Of a stretch of DNA of 64,000 nt, positions 43,719 to 57,100 are shown piece after piece. Both the position numbers and the translations under genes were made by a program. Each line of letters begins with the position of its first letter. Positions within the stretch are counted from its first letter, which is position 1. The notes below the pieces were generated by a model that saw nothing but the letters and a program-made list of their open reading frames with translations, ran no database searches and was not told where the DNA came from. This DNA comes from Caecitellus pseudoparvulus (taxonomy: Eukaryota > Bigyra: Bicosoecida): the NCBI GenBank assembly GCA_965644315.1, contig CBFFRQ010000092.1, positions 62,001-126,000 on the forward strand, written 5' to 3'.

Positions 43719-44738
43719 TCACCTGGCTGCAGCTGCCCGCAGCAGCAGCATGGTCTTCCGGCCCCGCCGAGTGCTTGTGCCACCCCACACAGCGTCTTTG
43801 GCCGGCCGCACTGCCGCCTGTCCAGCTTCGAGTCGTGCGTGAAGGGGGATGGCTCGATGGCCGGTCAGGCCCAGCAGCTCACGCAACACGCCCGGCATGT
43901 TATGCAGAAGTGCCTCCTTGAAGGCGGCGTCAGGCCCATGAGATCCTTCTGCATGCACATCTACTGCACGCTCTCCCGTGAGGGCCAGCAGTTGCTGCAC
44001 TATGTCCACATGGCCATGCGTACAAGCGTTGCGGAAGGCCAGCTCCGGGCCATGCTTGCCAGCGGCGTGCACGTCCACTGCACGGGCGCCACTCAGTGCG
44101 AGTAGCTCGCGCACCACACTTGCATGACCGTTTACACATGCCCACTTGAAGGCGGCCTCGCCTTGGCTGTTCACATCCACTGCACGGTCGCCGCTCAGTG
44201 CCAGCAGCTCCCGAACCACGCCAACATGCCCCAGGCGACAGGCCTCACGAAAGCCGGCTTCGCGCCCATACTCATCTGCGGCGTGCACATCCACCTGCCG
44301 ATCACCGCTCAAGCTCAGAAGCTCCCGCACCACGTCTAAGTGTCCATGGTTGCATGCCCGTCGGAAGGCTGCCTCAGGGCCATCCCCATCGTCGCCGTGG
44401 ACATTCACTGCTAGGGGCTCATCCAGCGCCAGCAGCTCGCGCACGATGTCGAGGTGCCCTCCACTACATGCCTCTATCAGTGCGACATCGAATGCACCGC
44501 GCATGTCGGCGCTTCGTGCTTCAGCTAGACTGATCAGCTCCCTCAACAACGCAAGGTGGCCCTCCCCTCCAGCGACGGCAGCTCCAATTGATACGTTCTC
44601 CACCGAAAGCGAAGCCATGCAGCTCTTGGCGGCGTCAGAATCCTCCCCTAGCAACGCGACCAATGCGCTTACACGCTGGTCCCAGCATGCTCTCCTCCAT
44701 CGACGCAGCCAGTCGCCGCCGCCGCCCTGGTCGTCCAT
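43719..44738 (-). CDS. Ankyrin-like repeat protein, tandem copy 2
   Basis: A single 339-residue frame from ATG 44738, a paralogue of the gene at 42337-43254. It opens MDDQGGGGDWLRRWRRAC and keeps GEDSDAAKSCMASLSVENVS. It has about seven ankyrin-like units; the extra one reads VDVNSQGEAAFKWACVNGH and is slightly short. The ends of both proteins (GGTSTRRGRKTMLLLRAAAA) are nearly identical, while inner units differ more, so the copies are recent but diverging. There is no targeting signal. Role unknown; by fold, a protein-interaction scaffold. Both copies are intact, with no stop or frameshift. Confidence 0.8.
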   Translation of the reverse strand: MDDQGGGGDWLRRWRRACWDQRVSALVALLGEDSDAAKSCMASLSVENVSIGAAVAGGEGHLALLRELISLAEARSADMRGAFDVALIEACSGGHLDIVRELLALDEPLAVNVHGDDGDGPEAAFRRACNHGHLDVVRELLSLSGDRQVDVHAADEYGREAGFREACRLGHVGVVRELLALSGDRAVDVNSQGEAAFKWACVNGHASVVRELLALSGARAVDVHAAGKHGPELAFRNACTHGHVDIVQQLLALTGERAVDVHAEGSHGPDAAFKEALLHNMPGVLRELLGLTGHRAIPLHARLEAGQAAVRPAKDAVWGGTSTRRGRKTMLLLRAAAAR

Positions 44739-45143
44739 GGCGTGGTGGCTTCAAGTTCCGCACCCGTCGGGCGCACCTGAACCCCAAGAATACCTGCAAC
44801 TTGCATCAGTTTCGTTGGCGTGGGGTAAGTCTTGGTAGTGCATTTCCACCCAGTGTGGGGAGGCGCACTTTTGAGTGTTGCCTCGTCCCCTTCGTGCACG
44901 TCGAGGTGCACAGGCAATTTACATGTGACGGGAGGGGCTGGGTCTTGCACGTCATTGCATTTTCACCGGGAGGTGCGATGGACACGCGTTAGCAGTGACT
45001 CCCTGTGGAGGATTTGGGCTTGCTGTGCCGAGACAAGCGGGAGAACAGTGGCAGCTGCCTCCCGGCCTGCCCGGCTCAGCACACCCAAGCTCCGCAAGGA
45101 CAAGCTGCAGCGGTGTTCAGGTGGTGAAGGCAGGTTGACCGCC
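44739..45143. other. Intergenic, giant E3 ligase stop to ankyrin-like copy 2 start
   Basis: A 405-bp gap. The part 44739-44881 belongs to duplication unit B and should be the copy 2 promoter; it is conserved with 43255-43400, including the shared ggcgcacttttgagtgttgc. The rest holds nothing I recognise. Confidence 0.45.
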
Positions 45144-48100
45144 TTAGTCAAAGAGGCCGCCAAGCCCCTCACTGCTGTCTGTCTCGGATCCGGTGTAGTC
45201 TGACTCGGAAACCTCGGAGTCGGAGCTGCCAAAGAGGTCATGACTGTGGTCGGGCGCAGCAGCTGCGCGTGCGGAGCCCTTGCTGCCAGAGATCTTGGCG
45301 CCCAGGGACTCCATGGCGGTCTTGCGCACGGCAGCGGGGAGGGCAGAGGCGGAGGCGATGGGGTGCACGGCGCGCATGGAGGCGTTCTTGCCGTACATGT
45401 TCACCACGAGGTGGATGCCGCTGCGCTTGGGCTCCTTGATGGCGGGCTCCGCGGCGGCCGCACCACCGGCCTCCTCCTCCTCACCTTCGCCCTCCTTGGC
45501 GGACGAGCTGCGGCCGAAGAGGGAGGAGAACCAGGACTTGCCCTTGCGAGAGGACTCGGTGGACTCTGACGCGTCACTGCGGCTGGAGCGTCGTGCCCGG
45601 CCACCTCGCCCGCGGCCGCGCCGGCCACGCGGTGGCGCAGTGCCGCCAGTGCTGCTGGCATCCTTGGGGGGGCGGCCTGGATCCTCGATGCGCACGCCGT
45701 TGATGTACAGGTATGCCTTGCCTGCCTCGAACAGGACGCCGATGCGGTCCCCCATGCCCGGCTTGAAGGAATCGGATGAGCCAGGCAGCTTGGTGCCCTC
45801 GATCTTCCAGTACTGGGCGCCGATGCTGGACATGTTGGTGCTGCCGTCATGCGTGCCGCGCTCGCCCCGGCCCTTGAAGATACCCACCTCCAAGTACCCT
45901 GACCAGGTCGTCTCCATGCGGTTGATCTCGAACTCCATGTACCCGGGGTCAGTGAAGTCGGTCTCGGAGAAGACGTGCGCGTGGTAGGAGGAGGTGCGGT
46001 TGGCCACTGCACCCGGCATGCTCACGCCACCACCTGGGATGGAGATGGTGGCACCACTGGCGGTGTCGCGCTCCTCCGTCAATTCGTGGTCGCGAATGTC
46101 CATGCGGGAGGACGCCGTGCCGCGGTGCCAGGACAGCAGCTGGTGGTACTTGGCGCACTTCTTCATGGCCAGGCGCTTGCGCACAGCCTCCCGGCGAGTC
46201 ACCATGGCAGAGGCAGCCAGCTCGCGCTCACGGTCACTGAGGGCCACTGCCGCGGCATCTCGCGCCACGCCCTGCACGATGGCCAGCTGGCGCTGCAGCA
46301 GGGGCACGAGGGCGTCACGGTAGGCACGTCGCAGTGCGACGCTGCGGGCGGAGCCCGCCGAGGCGAAGTAGCCGTTGGGGCCGACAGGCGCGGCATCCTC
46401 CTCGTCGTCGTCGTCATCCACATCGGCTTCAGGGTTGGTCCACTCCCACTCCCTGTCCGTGTCGTAGCCCGTGGTGGCCTGCACCACCTCCTCCAGCTCC
46501 ACCACATGCTCGGCCACCAGCGGCTTCAGCACATCCCGGTCGTACGCCGTCACCGATGCGACCAGGCGGGCCAGGGAGTGCAGCTGCGACACGGCAGCCT
46601 TGAGCTGGGCGCGCTTGCCCTCCTCCTTCAAGCTCATGGCCAGGATGGCGCAGTTCTGCACGACGCGGTACGCCGCGAAGGCAACAGAGGCGGCTGTGAT
46701 CTCGCTCTCCACCTCTGCCAGCACAGCCGAGTCACGCGCCAGCAGGGCCGTGGCGGTGAGCTTGGGCAGCGCAGCGCGCATGGAGCGTGCTGCGACAGAC
46801 AGGGACTTGACTCGGCGTGACACGAGGTCGAACTCTGCCGCGGAGCCCTTGCCAGTCTCGATCTTGACCAGTTCCCGCGTGCAGGTGCCGGAGGTGTGGT
46901 AAGGGCCGTTGCAGCCCCAGCACCACTCGTGGCTGCACTTGCGGCAGGTCATGTGCGGGCAGCCCTTGTTCTTCTCGATGCGCACGCCGCACTTGGGGCA
47001 GGGCTTGGTCATGCTGAGCATGAGGGAGAGGCTCTCCATCTCAGACGCGGACAGCTCCAGGAAGCCGCGCTTGCCGCGCCAGTCCTCCATGAAGGAGCAG
47101 GGCACTGGTGCGTGGGCAGGCAGCCCGCAGTTGACGCACTTGACCAGCCCGGAGCCTGGTGGGCCCATCTCGGCGGGGAAGTGCTTCAGGCGTGCAGCGG
47201 CACGGTCCTCCTTCGTCATGCCTGCCTTTGACTTGGGCTTGCTTTCCTTGCTCTCGGCCGCAGCGCCGCCGCTGCTGGAGGCAGTGGGCGCGGGGCGCTT
47301 GGCACCTGCGTCCGTCACCTTCACCACAGTGGGCAGGGGAGGGAAGAACAGGCGGAAGTCCAGGGAGTCGGTGGCGGCACTGGCGGGCGCGGGGCGCTCC
47401 GCCGTCACGCCTGAAGACGGCACCAGGCTCTTGGCGAGGCCCCACAGCGAAGCAGTGGGGGGACGGTACAGTGCTGAGGGCGTGTAGGGGGACGCCGTCG
47501 GGTTGGACAGCGCCGTCAGCGGCGCGTCGCCGGAAGAGCCCATGGTGGCCGACACCGCCAGCATGGCAGAAATGGCGATGCCCTCCAGGGAGGAGTCGGC
47601 GCGGTACAGGGAGCGCCCGGCAGCGCTGGGCTCGTCGCCCGCCGTGGCGCCAGAGCTGGTGGCCACAGCAGGCCCTGACGCGAACTCGTCTGCCAGGACA
47701 GTCTCCCGGAAGTGCTTCACGTCCTCCTCAGCGATGCCGGCGCCCTCGAAGTCGTAGGAGGCCAGGGCGGCACTGCACTTGGAGGCCCAGCACTTGATGT
47801 GGGCGTCTCCTTGGCGCACCTTGCCGACTACGTGGGCGCGCCAGCAGCCGGCGCAGGAGCGGTGCCCACACCAAGCGGCAAAGGTGGAGGAGAAGGGCAC
47901 GTCGTCCAGGCACACGGGGCACTCGAACTCCACGCGGCTGCCGAGGTCAGCCAGGGTGCTGCGCAGCTCAGCAAGGCTGGGGGCGGGGCCGGACCAGCCC
48001 GAGGCTGCCGCGTCTGCAACGGCCGCCTTGAACGCGGCGCCACCCTCCAGCAGGCCCGCGTGCTGGTGCTTGTGCCCGGTGCACACGGGCACTGCCTCCA

Positions 48101-51100
48101 TGGGGGACAGGGGGTGTGTGGAGGGCGCCGCGTCGCCCAGGTGGCGGGGCAGCGGCCACAGGAAGGGGTTGGCTGCCCCCAGAGCCTGCAGCGTCTCCTC
48201 CGTGAAGCCGGAGGAGACGTCCACGCCGGCCTCTGCCAGGGCAGCCGCCAGGATGGACGCGGAGCTGGGCACAGCAGAGGTGTCCTCTCCCGCATCCTCC
48301 ATGGCGGTGACGAGGGAGGCAGCCTGCAGCAGCAGGCCCACGGCCGTGCCGGCGGGCTCTGCAGTTCGGCCGGCCTGGGCGCGCAGGTTGGCCTGGGCCA
48401 CCAGCCAGCGCTCCAGCAGCACATCCACGCGCCAAGAGCAAGCTCGCAAGAGGACCTCTGCGTCAGCCAGGGAGACGGTGAGGGCGTCGGCAACTGCCTT
48501 GCACAGCTGCATGACCTTGGCTGCGAGGCCAGAGGCGGGGGATGCCCCCGCGCCCTCAGTCAGCAGCGCCTTGGACTGGGCCCCGCCGGCAAGGGAGGAG
48601 CCATGGGCGGCAGCCGAGGCACCAGAGGGGGCGGCCAGGCCGTGGTCCGTGGAGAACTGGCGCGTGAGGGCGCCCAATCCAGCAGGAGGGCCGGGGGGCG
48701 GCGGGATGTCATCGTCGCCCATCGGCACGCCTGTGCCGGGCAGCTGGCTGGCATCCACCGAGCAGATGGCCGCCAGGGCTCGCTGCGCAGCAGACAGCGC
48801 CTGGCGCTGGGCGGCAGAGGTGTCCGCAGCCGGCTCGGCGTGCTTGCTCTCGGCAACGCCGCCCATGTAGTCCTCCTCTTTGCCCTCGCCCGCCTCCATG
48901 GGCGGGCGGCTGCTCAGCACCGCCGTGCCTTCGCAGACGTCGGGCACAGAGGAGAAGGTCGCGAGGCCGGCCAGGTCCTCCGCCGTCTCGTCCGGGACGT
49001 AGGCCAGGGCGGGCTCGGAGCCCATGAAGCGCTGCTCGCCGCCCAGCGCCTCTTCATCCTGCTCCATGGCAGTGCTCAGGGCAGCCAGCAGGGCTGCGAC
49101 GAAGTTGGGCGTCTCCATGGACTTGTCCTCGTTGCCACCTGGCGTGGTGGTGGCGGGTGCCTCCTCAGGCTCCTCCTCCTGCAGCTCAGACTCGGCCTGG
49201 GCGTCGGCCAGGGCGCCCATGAAGGACGACAGCGTCTCTTCATCGATGTCGTCCCCTGACAAGTCCACGACGGCCGTCGTGCCTTCCTCGATGGCTGCCA
49301 GCAGGGGCGCCAGCTTGGGGTCGGCGTCCTCCTCCGAGCTGGAGGACAGCAGGAGGTTCTTCAGCAGGCTGGTGTTCACGGTGACCTTGGAGGAGCCCTC
49401 CAGCTCTGTCACATCCAGGTCCCCTGACCGGGCGCTCTCTTCCTTCGGCGTCCCCTTCACCTGCTCATACGCGTCCAGGAGGCGCTTGAAGAAGGCCAGC
49501 AGCTGCAGGGCACCTTCCCGGGACCACACGCGCACGCTGGCTTGGCGCAGGTACCCTGCCGTGACCAGGGACGTCACGCAGCTGGAGAAGTCGTCCCACG
49601 TGACTGGGAAGCGCCCAGCGACGTCCTCCACCACGCGCGCGTGCACGGTGCGCAGCGGCAGCATGGCCATGCCCTTGCAGGCCGAGACGATGGCGGCCTT
49701 GAGCACGACGCGGCGCCAGGTGCGCACCGAGGCGCGAGCCAGGGCCTTGTCGCTCTCCGACTCGCCGCCGTCCTGCTCAAGAGCGGACAGGGTCACGCGG
49801 TGCACTGTAATGCTGCTGCGCTGGGAGGCGAAGGCCGTGTTCAGCACGAACAGCGTGCCAGCGGGGAAGGCGTTCTGCACCGTGCCGGCCAGTGTCACGC
49901 CGTGGCCTGGGGCCTCCAGCGCATCCGGCGGCAGCTGCGCCGTGAGCAGGTCCTGCCCAGGGGCGGTGAGGGCGAGCAGTGCCGCCTCCACGTCCACACG
50001 CAGCGTGCGGGCCTTAGCTTCGCAGTCGCTGTCGGAGTGCCCTAGAAGGTGCAGGGGGGGCATGAGGGCAGCGTGGATGTGCTCCACAGGCACCTGGATG
50101 TCGTCCCCCGCCCCTGCCGTATCAGAGTTGAACAGCTCCAGGATGGAGCCCTGCAGGGTGGTCAGCGTCACCTCCCCGTGCCAGCGGGGCAGCTTCACGC
50201 TGAGCGTGATGGGGGACACATGCAGGGCCCAGTGCAGCTGCCGGTTCCCCACCGCCGCCTTGATGCCGGAGTGCCCGCTCTTCACCAGCCCGCTCGTGCG
50301 GGCGGTCGCAGCCGAGGAAGACTTGGCGAAGGGGGAGGTGAGGGGTGCTGCCGAGGGACCAGACACGCTGCCGCCAGAGGCCAGTGCCACCAGCTTGGGC
50401 GCGTCGGGGATGCTGCCCACCTGCGCGTCCTCCAGGTTGCCGAACAGGTGCGCCGTCACGAAGTGTGGGTACACGCTGCGGGCCAGGGTGGAGGCCTCTG
50501 CGGGGGACAGCTGCGCCAGCGCCTGCATGAAGCCGGGCGGCGTGGCGGTGAGCGTGCTGTCGCTGGCGGGGTGGTACCCGTCGCCGTGGAAGACGCTCTC
50601 GTACGTGTGCAGGACGGCGGCCCATGCAGGGGGCAGGGAGAAGGTCGCCCCGAAGCCCTGCAGGGGGCCGTGCCAGCGGTGTCCGCAGCCGACGAAGGCG
50701 CTGATGTCGCCGTGCATGACAGCTTGGGACAGGGAGGCGGGCAGGGAGGGCACTGCGCCCAGGCCCAGGGACACTGCCAGGGAGGTGGGCACGATGGAGG
50801 TCGTGGGCGCGGTGGGGGCAGTGGGTGCCGCAGCAGGCACAGCCACCGCCTCGCCGCCGTCCTTGGACTCGAGGGACCCGGACAGCAGCGCCGACAGGTC
50901 AGCCGCCTGGTCCGCGGGCATGCTGCCCAGCAGCTCCGCCACCTCGCCCGCTGCATCGCCGTCCGCGGCGCCGGTCTTGGACTCGGCAGCTGTGCGCGCC
51001 GCGACGGCAGAGGCGACGGCCTGGGCCTGCAGGCGGCGCTGCAGGGGCGTGTTCAGCGCCGAGGCGGTGTGTGCGTCCACCAGCAGCTCGCAGGCGCGGA

Positions 51101-54100
51101 ACCAGTGCTCTGCAGTGGCCTGCAGCACGAAGCCGGACGTCGCGTCGCCAGGCTGTGCGCCCAGCTGCGTGGCGCCGGCCGCGGCGGGGGTCCATGCGGC
51201 GGGCATGGAGGCGACAGAGAGGGGGGCAGGCATGCCCAGGGGGGGCGCGCCTGCTCCGCCCAGCGCCTGCACGCTGTTTCCGCCCGCTGGCATGGCGCCC
51301 AGGCGAGCAGACATCATGGCGGGGTCGGTGCCGGCGGCTTCACGAGCCTCGGCAAGGCCCGCGTCCTCCTCATCGCCGCCCTGGCCGCCGCCTCCGCCCC
51401 CAATGAGCATGTCCTCCACCTCGGAGTCAGTGTCTACGTCGGCCATGCCCCCTCCATCTCGGCGGGAGGAGCGGATCTTGCTGGTCTGCCCCGCCAACCA
51501 CGCAGAGCGCTTGCGGTAGGAGGCAGAGCCTGCCGTCAGCACGGCCGACTTGGAGGCAGGCTCCGCGAGCGTGTTGCCACCACCCAGCGCCTTGAGCACA
51601 GACGCCTCGGCAGCGAGGCCGATGGAGCGCTGTGCGACGAGGCGGCGAGCCAGGTGCTGGGTGTAGACGGGGGCGGTGTCGGCGCCGGAGCCCAGCGCGA
51701 CGACCAGCTGGGACACCTGGCGGCACATGTCCACACGGGAGGCGACGGAGGTGGAGCCGCCCACGGCGACGTCCGCGACGCTGTCGTTGATGACGGCCTG
51801 GATCTCAGCCATGAGTGCCTCTGGGCTGGCTTCGCTGTCCAGCAACACGTGCAGGGCACGGCAGACGGCAGCGGCGATGTCCCCTGCCGCAGACGGCGCG
51901 AGGGCGGAGTACGCTGACCGCAGGATGGACGGCACACGGGCTGCGAACTCTGGGAAGCGCCCGAAGACCTCGGCAGACGCAACGTCCTGCAGGCGGCGCA
52001 TGTGGTGCAGGAGAATGCCCACGGTCTTGGCAGGGGTGGGGGCGGTGGACGCCTCCCCCAGCATGGACACGGTGGCGGCGTGGGCAGCATCGCACCAGAC
52101 GGCGAGGAGGGACAAGTACTGAGGCCCACGCTCGAAGGCGACGAAGTCACCGGAGGGCAGCACCACGGGTGCAGGCTCAGGCTCGCGTTCGTCCTCGCTG
52201 TCCGTCTCAAACGCGGCACCCTTGGGGCGGGGGTTGCCACCCTCCTCGTACCACTGGATGCGCTCCATCTCAGGCAGCTCGCCAGACCAGCCAGAGCCGC
52301 CCTGGCCGGAGTCCCACGTGATAGTGCAGTTGGAGCCGCTGATGTTGGTGATGACACCCTTGCTGGCTGCCGTCGCGCTGCCCCACCCATGGGCCACGGA
52401 GGTCAAGCCAGGCTTCACACGCACGCGGTCACCCACCTTGAGCGGGCTGGTGTCAGGCTTCTTGCGAGTGCGGCGGCGGCGGCGGCGGCGGCGTGCCGGC
52501 ACAGCCACGGAGGAGCTCTTGCTGGCCATGCCCTCCACGCTGAGGGGGTCGTGGCGCGCCACCAACACAGTGAGCTGGGCCGCCACCTCCTCTGGCAGCT
52601 TGGAGGCCCAGTCGCCCGCCAGGCCCAAGTCGTGGTGGCTGCCTGCTTCCGCCTCGGTGGGCGGCGGCATCAACACGCCCGTCGCGCCGTCGGTGTGCAG
52701 GCCGGCAGTGGAGGCCCCTGCCGAGACGGCGGCAGCGCCTGCCACCACCCCTGGCGGGGGCAGGGAGAAGAACATGGCAGAGGTGCCCGTGGCGGTGCCA
52801 GCGGCGGTGATGAGGCTGCCAACGTGGGCCTCGATGCCGTCCGCGGCACCCTGCATGGAGTCCTTTGCAGACACGGTGGCAAGGCCTGGCCCAGTGGGCG
52901 CCACGGCCTCTGCTACGGCCGGAGCATCCTCCATGATGGGCATCTTGCTGGTGGGGGACTGCAGCGTCACCTTGGCGCTGGCCAGGGTGCTGGCTGCCGC
53001 CGCGTACAGGGGCGTCTTGCCGTCCCAGCTCTTGGCGATGCTCCACTTGAGGATGAGCCCCGTCGTGCCACCCGAGTCGCGGTGCAGCTCCACGAGCTTC
53101 TTGTCGCAGTCTAGCACCCACCGGTACACGTGCCCGGAGCTCATGCCGAGGGAGGAGCCAGCTGGACCCTTGGTGGCCTTCTGGAAGCCCGATCCAGAGG
53201 GGGACGAGGAGGACATGTCCAGCTTGTTGCCGTTGTAGTACAGGCCGTTGGAGTCACCGTGGCGCAGGCACCAGGAGTTGGGGCACTCGGACGAGCCCAG
53301 CAGCTGCGTGTAGCGGTCCACATGCAGCTTGCTGCTCTTGGGCACGATGCCGATCTCGGTGGAGGTGCCGCCGGTGGAGCCGATGAGGCACTTCCACGTG
53401 TGCTTGCCCTTGGTCCAACCCTTGGAGCTGCGCACACCCGCCGTGCAGGATGGCGCGGAGTTCGTGCGGAAGGACGCCATCATGTCGCCGTCCGTCAGCT
53501 TCGTGTGGGGGCTCTTGGTTGCGGAGTCCCACTTCCAGCCCTTGGCGGACTTGTACTTGCCAGAGGGCCTGGCCTTCTTCGCCTTCACAGCTGGCGCAGT
53601 GACGACGTGCAGGGAGCTGGACTTGGCGGCAGCTGCCAGCACGAGGCCGTCCAGGTACGAGTGCACGAGGGTGCGGAAGCCGAGGCCCTCTGTGACGCCG
53701 GGGCCAGAGGCGGTGGGATCCAGGGGGGAGGAGCCCTTGATGTACTTCATCAGCCCGCCGGACATGTGCTGCAGCTGCTCCCCCTGCAGAGGTGCCTGGG
53801 CCATGCTGGCTGCCAGCGCCACCTGGGCCACCAGGGGCTTGGAGATGGGGCTGGGCAGCAGCAGGCTGCAGAAGAGGTCAGGTGTCCAGTTGCAGCTCAG
53901 CACGGCGGCGCCACGCGGCTTGGTCAGGGCCGCCACGATGGCGTCCTTGGTCAGGGAGATGGCTTGCAGCGCCGCGACGGCGGGGCTCTGCACGGGCCCC
54001 ACGTCCAGTGCTCCGCGCGCGATGGCCGAGTCCGCCGCCTCCTTGGCCTGCACAGCCTTCACCCGGGCGGCGTGCATGGCAGCCTGGAAGTGCAGTGCAG

Positions 54101-57100
54101 ACAGCATGAGCAGGCGGGGGCGCAGGAAGGACGCGTAGCGCGCCACAAGGGGCAGGCACACCAGAGGGCTCAGCACGGAGAAGGCGGTGGGGTTCAGGTC
54201 CAGGGCGGGGGACGCCTCCTTGCTCTCTGCAGCCGCTTCCGGGGCGGCGGCGCCCTGCGTCAGCACAGGCTGTGCCGCGGCAGCACTGGCCGCAGCGCAG
54301 ATGGCGGCGGGGGCCCGACCGTACATGAACCCGGAGAAGGCAGCCAGGGTGTGCAGGGAGATGTGCCCGGACCAGATGGCCTTGCGCACGGCTCCCTTGG
54401 CCTTGCCCACGTCCATCCAGAACGCCACACCCTCGTTCACCTCCAGCTCGGCAGCGCTCATGCCCTTGGTCATGGCTGAGTCGCCGCCTGCTGCGGAGCG
54501 TGCTGGTGCAGGCAGTGTCGCGCCTGGCACAGCAGGCTCACGCCCATGCACCTCCTGGTACAGCTGAGCCAGGCTCTGGTGCATGAGGACGAAGCCCGGC
54601 GCAGAGCCTGGGCGCACGTCCGCCAGGCCGGCGCAGGACTCGAAGCAGGACACGCCGGAGGCCAGGGCGACGTCCAGGATGCCCACTGCGAACTGCACCA
54701 GGATGCGCTCGCGCGCCTGGTCAGCCTTGCTGCAGCCCGGCTTGGAGGACGGCAGCAGGCAGTCCCACAGCGTGCCTGCGACAGAGCCCACTGCCGCGCC
54801 GCGCAGGGCAGAGTCCAGCAGGGCGGAAATGCTGGCGGGGGGCGACGGGCCGGTCGGCTTGTCGGACTCTGAGCGTTCGGCAAGCCACGCCTTGTACGCC
54901 TTGATGACGTGGACCTTGTCCTCTTCGGGGAACTCTTGCTGCATCTCGGAGATGGCGGCACTCCAGCCTGACTGGGAGGGGAAGTCCACCTTCATCTTGG
55001 TGTCCGAGGTGATGCTGACGACAGTGCCCACCTCGCCGTGCTTCACGCTGCCCCAGCCGTACTGGGGCTTGCTGCAGCTGCGCTTGACAGAGCACTTGTC
55101 GCCGGGCGAGAAGGTGGTGGCTGTCGCCTTCTTCAGCACCTTGATGGCCTTGGAGCGGTGGGAGCCCGCGAGGCTCTTGGCGATCTTGGGCATCGCCACG
55201 ATGGTGTCCCACTCGGACAAGGCGGGCTTGGGCATGCCGCGAGGTCGCGAGGCGGAGGACACCTCGTCTTCCTCGGAGGAGGCGAACTCGTCCTCGTCGT
55301 CGGAGTGTGCGAAGAAAGACCCAATGTCCCAGGACTTGGGGCCCTTGCTGCCCTTGCTGGCCTTGCTGCTCTTGGAGGCGGAGGACTTGGTGCCGCCCTT
55401 GACGATGACGGCCAGGGTGGCGGGGTTGGACACGAGCGTCTCGCCTGCCAGCGCCACGCTGCGAGTGGCCAGCGCGTTCATGGCTCGCAGCAACTGCCAG
55501 CGCGTGACGGCCAGGCCCAGGTTCAGGCCCGCCAGCGCCTCCTCGGTGCTGCTCACGGAGCCCATGCCAGAGGCGGAAACATCACGCAGCTGCTGCTGCA
55601 GGGCCAGCGCGCGGGAGGCCAGCGTCATGACCGTGGGCAGGGAAGCCACGTCCAGGTCGCCCAGCGACCCCTCCTTGCGAGCCTTCTGGTCGCTCTGCAG
55701 GCGCGCACCTGCCGCGCTGATGGGCCCGGGGCCCCAGATCAGCAGGCGGGCCACACGGGCGTACAGTGGCGGCGCCTGGGCCCAAGCAGCCAGTGTCTCC
55801 GTCGCAGTGGTGGTGCCAGCTGCAGGGTCAGAGGGCGTCGCGGGCGTGCCGGCGGCAGCTCCGCCGGGCGCCGCGGACGTCGGGCGGGCGGCGGTGGGGG
55901 TGGGCTCTGCGTTCAGAGCGGCGTACTGGGAAGCCAGCTGGGACGCCAGTACACGGGCCATGGTGGCAACGGAGGAGGCCAAGGCTCGCTCGGCGGCGGC
56001 GGGCAGGGCACCCTCCCCTGTGCTGCTCGCCACGGCAGGCATGGCCAGCAGCGCTTGTGCCACCCGGAGAGCGAGAGTGGGGTGCAGGCCAGCGGCGGCC
56101 ATGAGCAGCTGAGAGGACACTTCCGACAGGGGCGGCAGGGCAGCTGCCTTGCCGCTGGCGGCGCCAGCTGTGAGCTCCTGGGCCGCGGCGGCCTCGGAGG
56201 CGGCTGCCTCGGCAGCTCCGCCGACGTCCACGCCGCCAAAGACGGGGTCGGCAGTGGCCAGGGATGCGGGGTCCACCTTGGGCGCAGGGGGCGCTTCCTT
56301 GGCGGCCTTCTTGCCCTTTCTCTTGCGCTTGGAGCGCGTGCGCTCCACGGAGGAGTCACTGTCAGAGTCAGCCGAGTCAGCGTCAGAGTCACTGCCGGAA
56401 CCCGCCTCCGAGTCAGAGCTGGCCTTGGCCTTGGCCTTGCGCTCAGCACGCTTGCGGGCCACCATCTGCTCGTGGGTTTCCTTGGGGGCCGTGTCTGCTG
56501 CGGCTTCCTCAGCTGCAGCCGCTGCCGCTGCCTCGGCGTCGACGGCAGCCTGGCTCATGCTGAGCGTGAGCAAGCCGTGTTCGGGGTGCGTGCAGATGTC
56601 CAAGATGGTCTTGCCCAGGGACATGATGGCAGGCGGCACCTCGCCCGACTCGTCACCGTCCCCCAAGTGCTCGGAGGCCTCCTGGATCAGGCTGCTGCGC
56701 ATGACGGGGTCAGACAAGTATGCCACGACGGCCTGCAGGAGGGGCACCTTCATGCTGATGCTGTCCATGCCGAGGGCAGCGCCTGCCATGGGCGCAGGGG
56801 CCCGCACGAGGCTCAGCAGGCCCTGCACTTGGGTGAGGATGGCCCCCGCTGGAGGCGAGCTGCTCTCGCGACCGGCCATATCTGGCACCGGCGCGAAGTC
56901 GCCGGGGTTTACCTCGGCAGAGGCAGCGGGGACGGGCAGCGCGCCGTCGCCCCGGGAGGCGACGTCCTCCAAGTCGGCCTTGATGCCGTCCACGACAGCC
57001 TGGGGCAGGCTGCCCTTGGCCACATACAGGTCCAGGAGGGGGGAGAGATGGCGCCAGGACAGCACGGCTCCAGCCAGCGCCGGCGCGTCGCCCAGCGCCT

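Larger units (their letters stand above)
43508..44881. repeat. Tandem duplication, unit B
   Basis: A 1374-bp copy of 42125-43400. The extra length is roughly one ankyrin-like unit in gene copy 2. The left breakpoint falls exactly after codon 23 of the Ric-8 frame (at 43508). Confidence 0.85.
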
